Assembly: GCA_020846815.1 (NCBI GenBank)
Contig: JADLDF010000224.1
Location: 1 to 6,355, forward strand
Reading direction: 5' to 3'
Length of the DNA: 6,355 nt
Source of the DNA: Gammaproteobacteria bacterium
Lineage (GTDB): Bacteria; Pseudomonadota; Gammaproteobacteria; Steroidobacterales; Steroidobacteraceae
How positions within the stretch are numbered: position 1 is the first letter of the stretch; each line of letters begins with the position of its first letter. Below the pieces are notes generated by a model. It searched no databases. It was not told the DNA's origin and was given only the letters and a program-made list of their open reading frames with translations. Positions 6,269-6,355 of this stretch are shown piece after piece. A program made the position numbers and the translations under genes.

Positions 6269-6355
6269 ATGTCGAACACTCACTACGACCTGATCGTCAT
6301 CGGCGGCGGCAGCGGCGGTCTCGCCTGCGCGCAGCGCGCCGCCCAGTACGGCGCG
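6269..6355 (+). CDS. FAD-dependent pyridine nucleotide-disulfide reductase, probably glutathione reductase (N-terminal fragment)
   Basis: Only the first 29 codons are in the window. They encode a beta-strand 'YDLIVIGGGSGG' with the Rossmann GxGxxG-type FAD-binding glycines (G12, G14, G17 within GGGSGG) followed by the helix 'LACAQRAAQYGA'. Glutathione reductases carry G-G-G-S-G-G followed by a helix with 'RAA.YGA', whereas dihydrolipoamide dehydrogenases more often read GxGPGG, so glutathione reductase (NADPH-dependent reduction of glutathione disulfide) is the likeliest identity. Thioredoxin- or mercuric reductase-like members cannot be excluded without the CxxxxC redox site, which would lie just past the edge. 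The ATG at 6269 starts eight residues before the FAD glycines, as is usual, but no strong ribosome-binding site is visible. Confidence 0.8.
   Translation, partial: MSNTHYDLIVIGGGSGGLACAQRAAQYGA

Overview
The window is gene-dense, GC-rich DNA (third codon positions mostly G or C) with every gene on the + strand. A TamB C-terminus points to a Gram-negative (diderm) bacterium, and the overall look fits a high-GC beta- or gammaproteobacterium. The species cannot be named from this window.

Layout. (1) 1-557: the 3' end of tamB, the inner-membrane partner of outer-membrane biogenesis. (2) 610-1455: a PAP2-superfamily membrane phosphatase with all three signature motifs. (3) 1456-1633: a 178-bp gap with a GC-rich inverted repeat and a clear Shine-Dalgarno site. 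(4) 1634-4594 and 4594-5451: a translationally coupled pair for the large molybdopterin subunit and small iron-sulfur subunit of a pyrogallol:phloroglucinol transhydroxylase / resorcinol hydroxylase-type enzyme (AthL/AthS, RehL/RehS relatives). (5) 5676-6143: a small tail-anchored coiled-coil protein of the DUF1640/CCDC90 type, containing a 33-bp tandem repeat. (6) 6269 to the window end: the first 29 codons of an FAD-dependent disulfide reductase, probably glutathione reductase.

The molybdenum-enzyme pair is the notable part. The large subunit keeps the transhydroxylase active-site signatures: the Mo-ligand Ser294 with neighbouring Asp293, and His263 and Tyr520. It also carries about 128 extra N-terminal residues that look like an SCP2 (sterol-carrier-protein-2) lipid-binding domain. 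The extension ends exactly where the Pelobacter enzyme begins, with M129-G-D aligning to that protein's M-G-E start. The small subunit keeps eight cysteines, enough for two [4Fe-4S] clusters. The four positions expected to ligate a third cluster have all changed together (V24, W129, D132, A145). This suggests a variant branch of the family with an added hydrophobic-ligand module and a shortened iron-sulfur chain. The comparison with Pelobacter rests on memory of that sequence, not on an alignment run here.

The flanking genes are envelope or housekeeping functions with no visible link to aromatic metabolism, and no regulator, transporter or downstream ring-reduction gene lies in the window. 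The pair therefore looks like a stand-alone two-gene operon. No gene-free stretch exceeds about 225 bp, and no RNA genes, insertion sequences or CRISPR arrays were seen.
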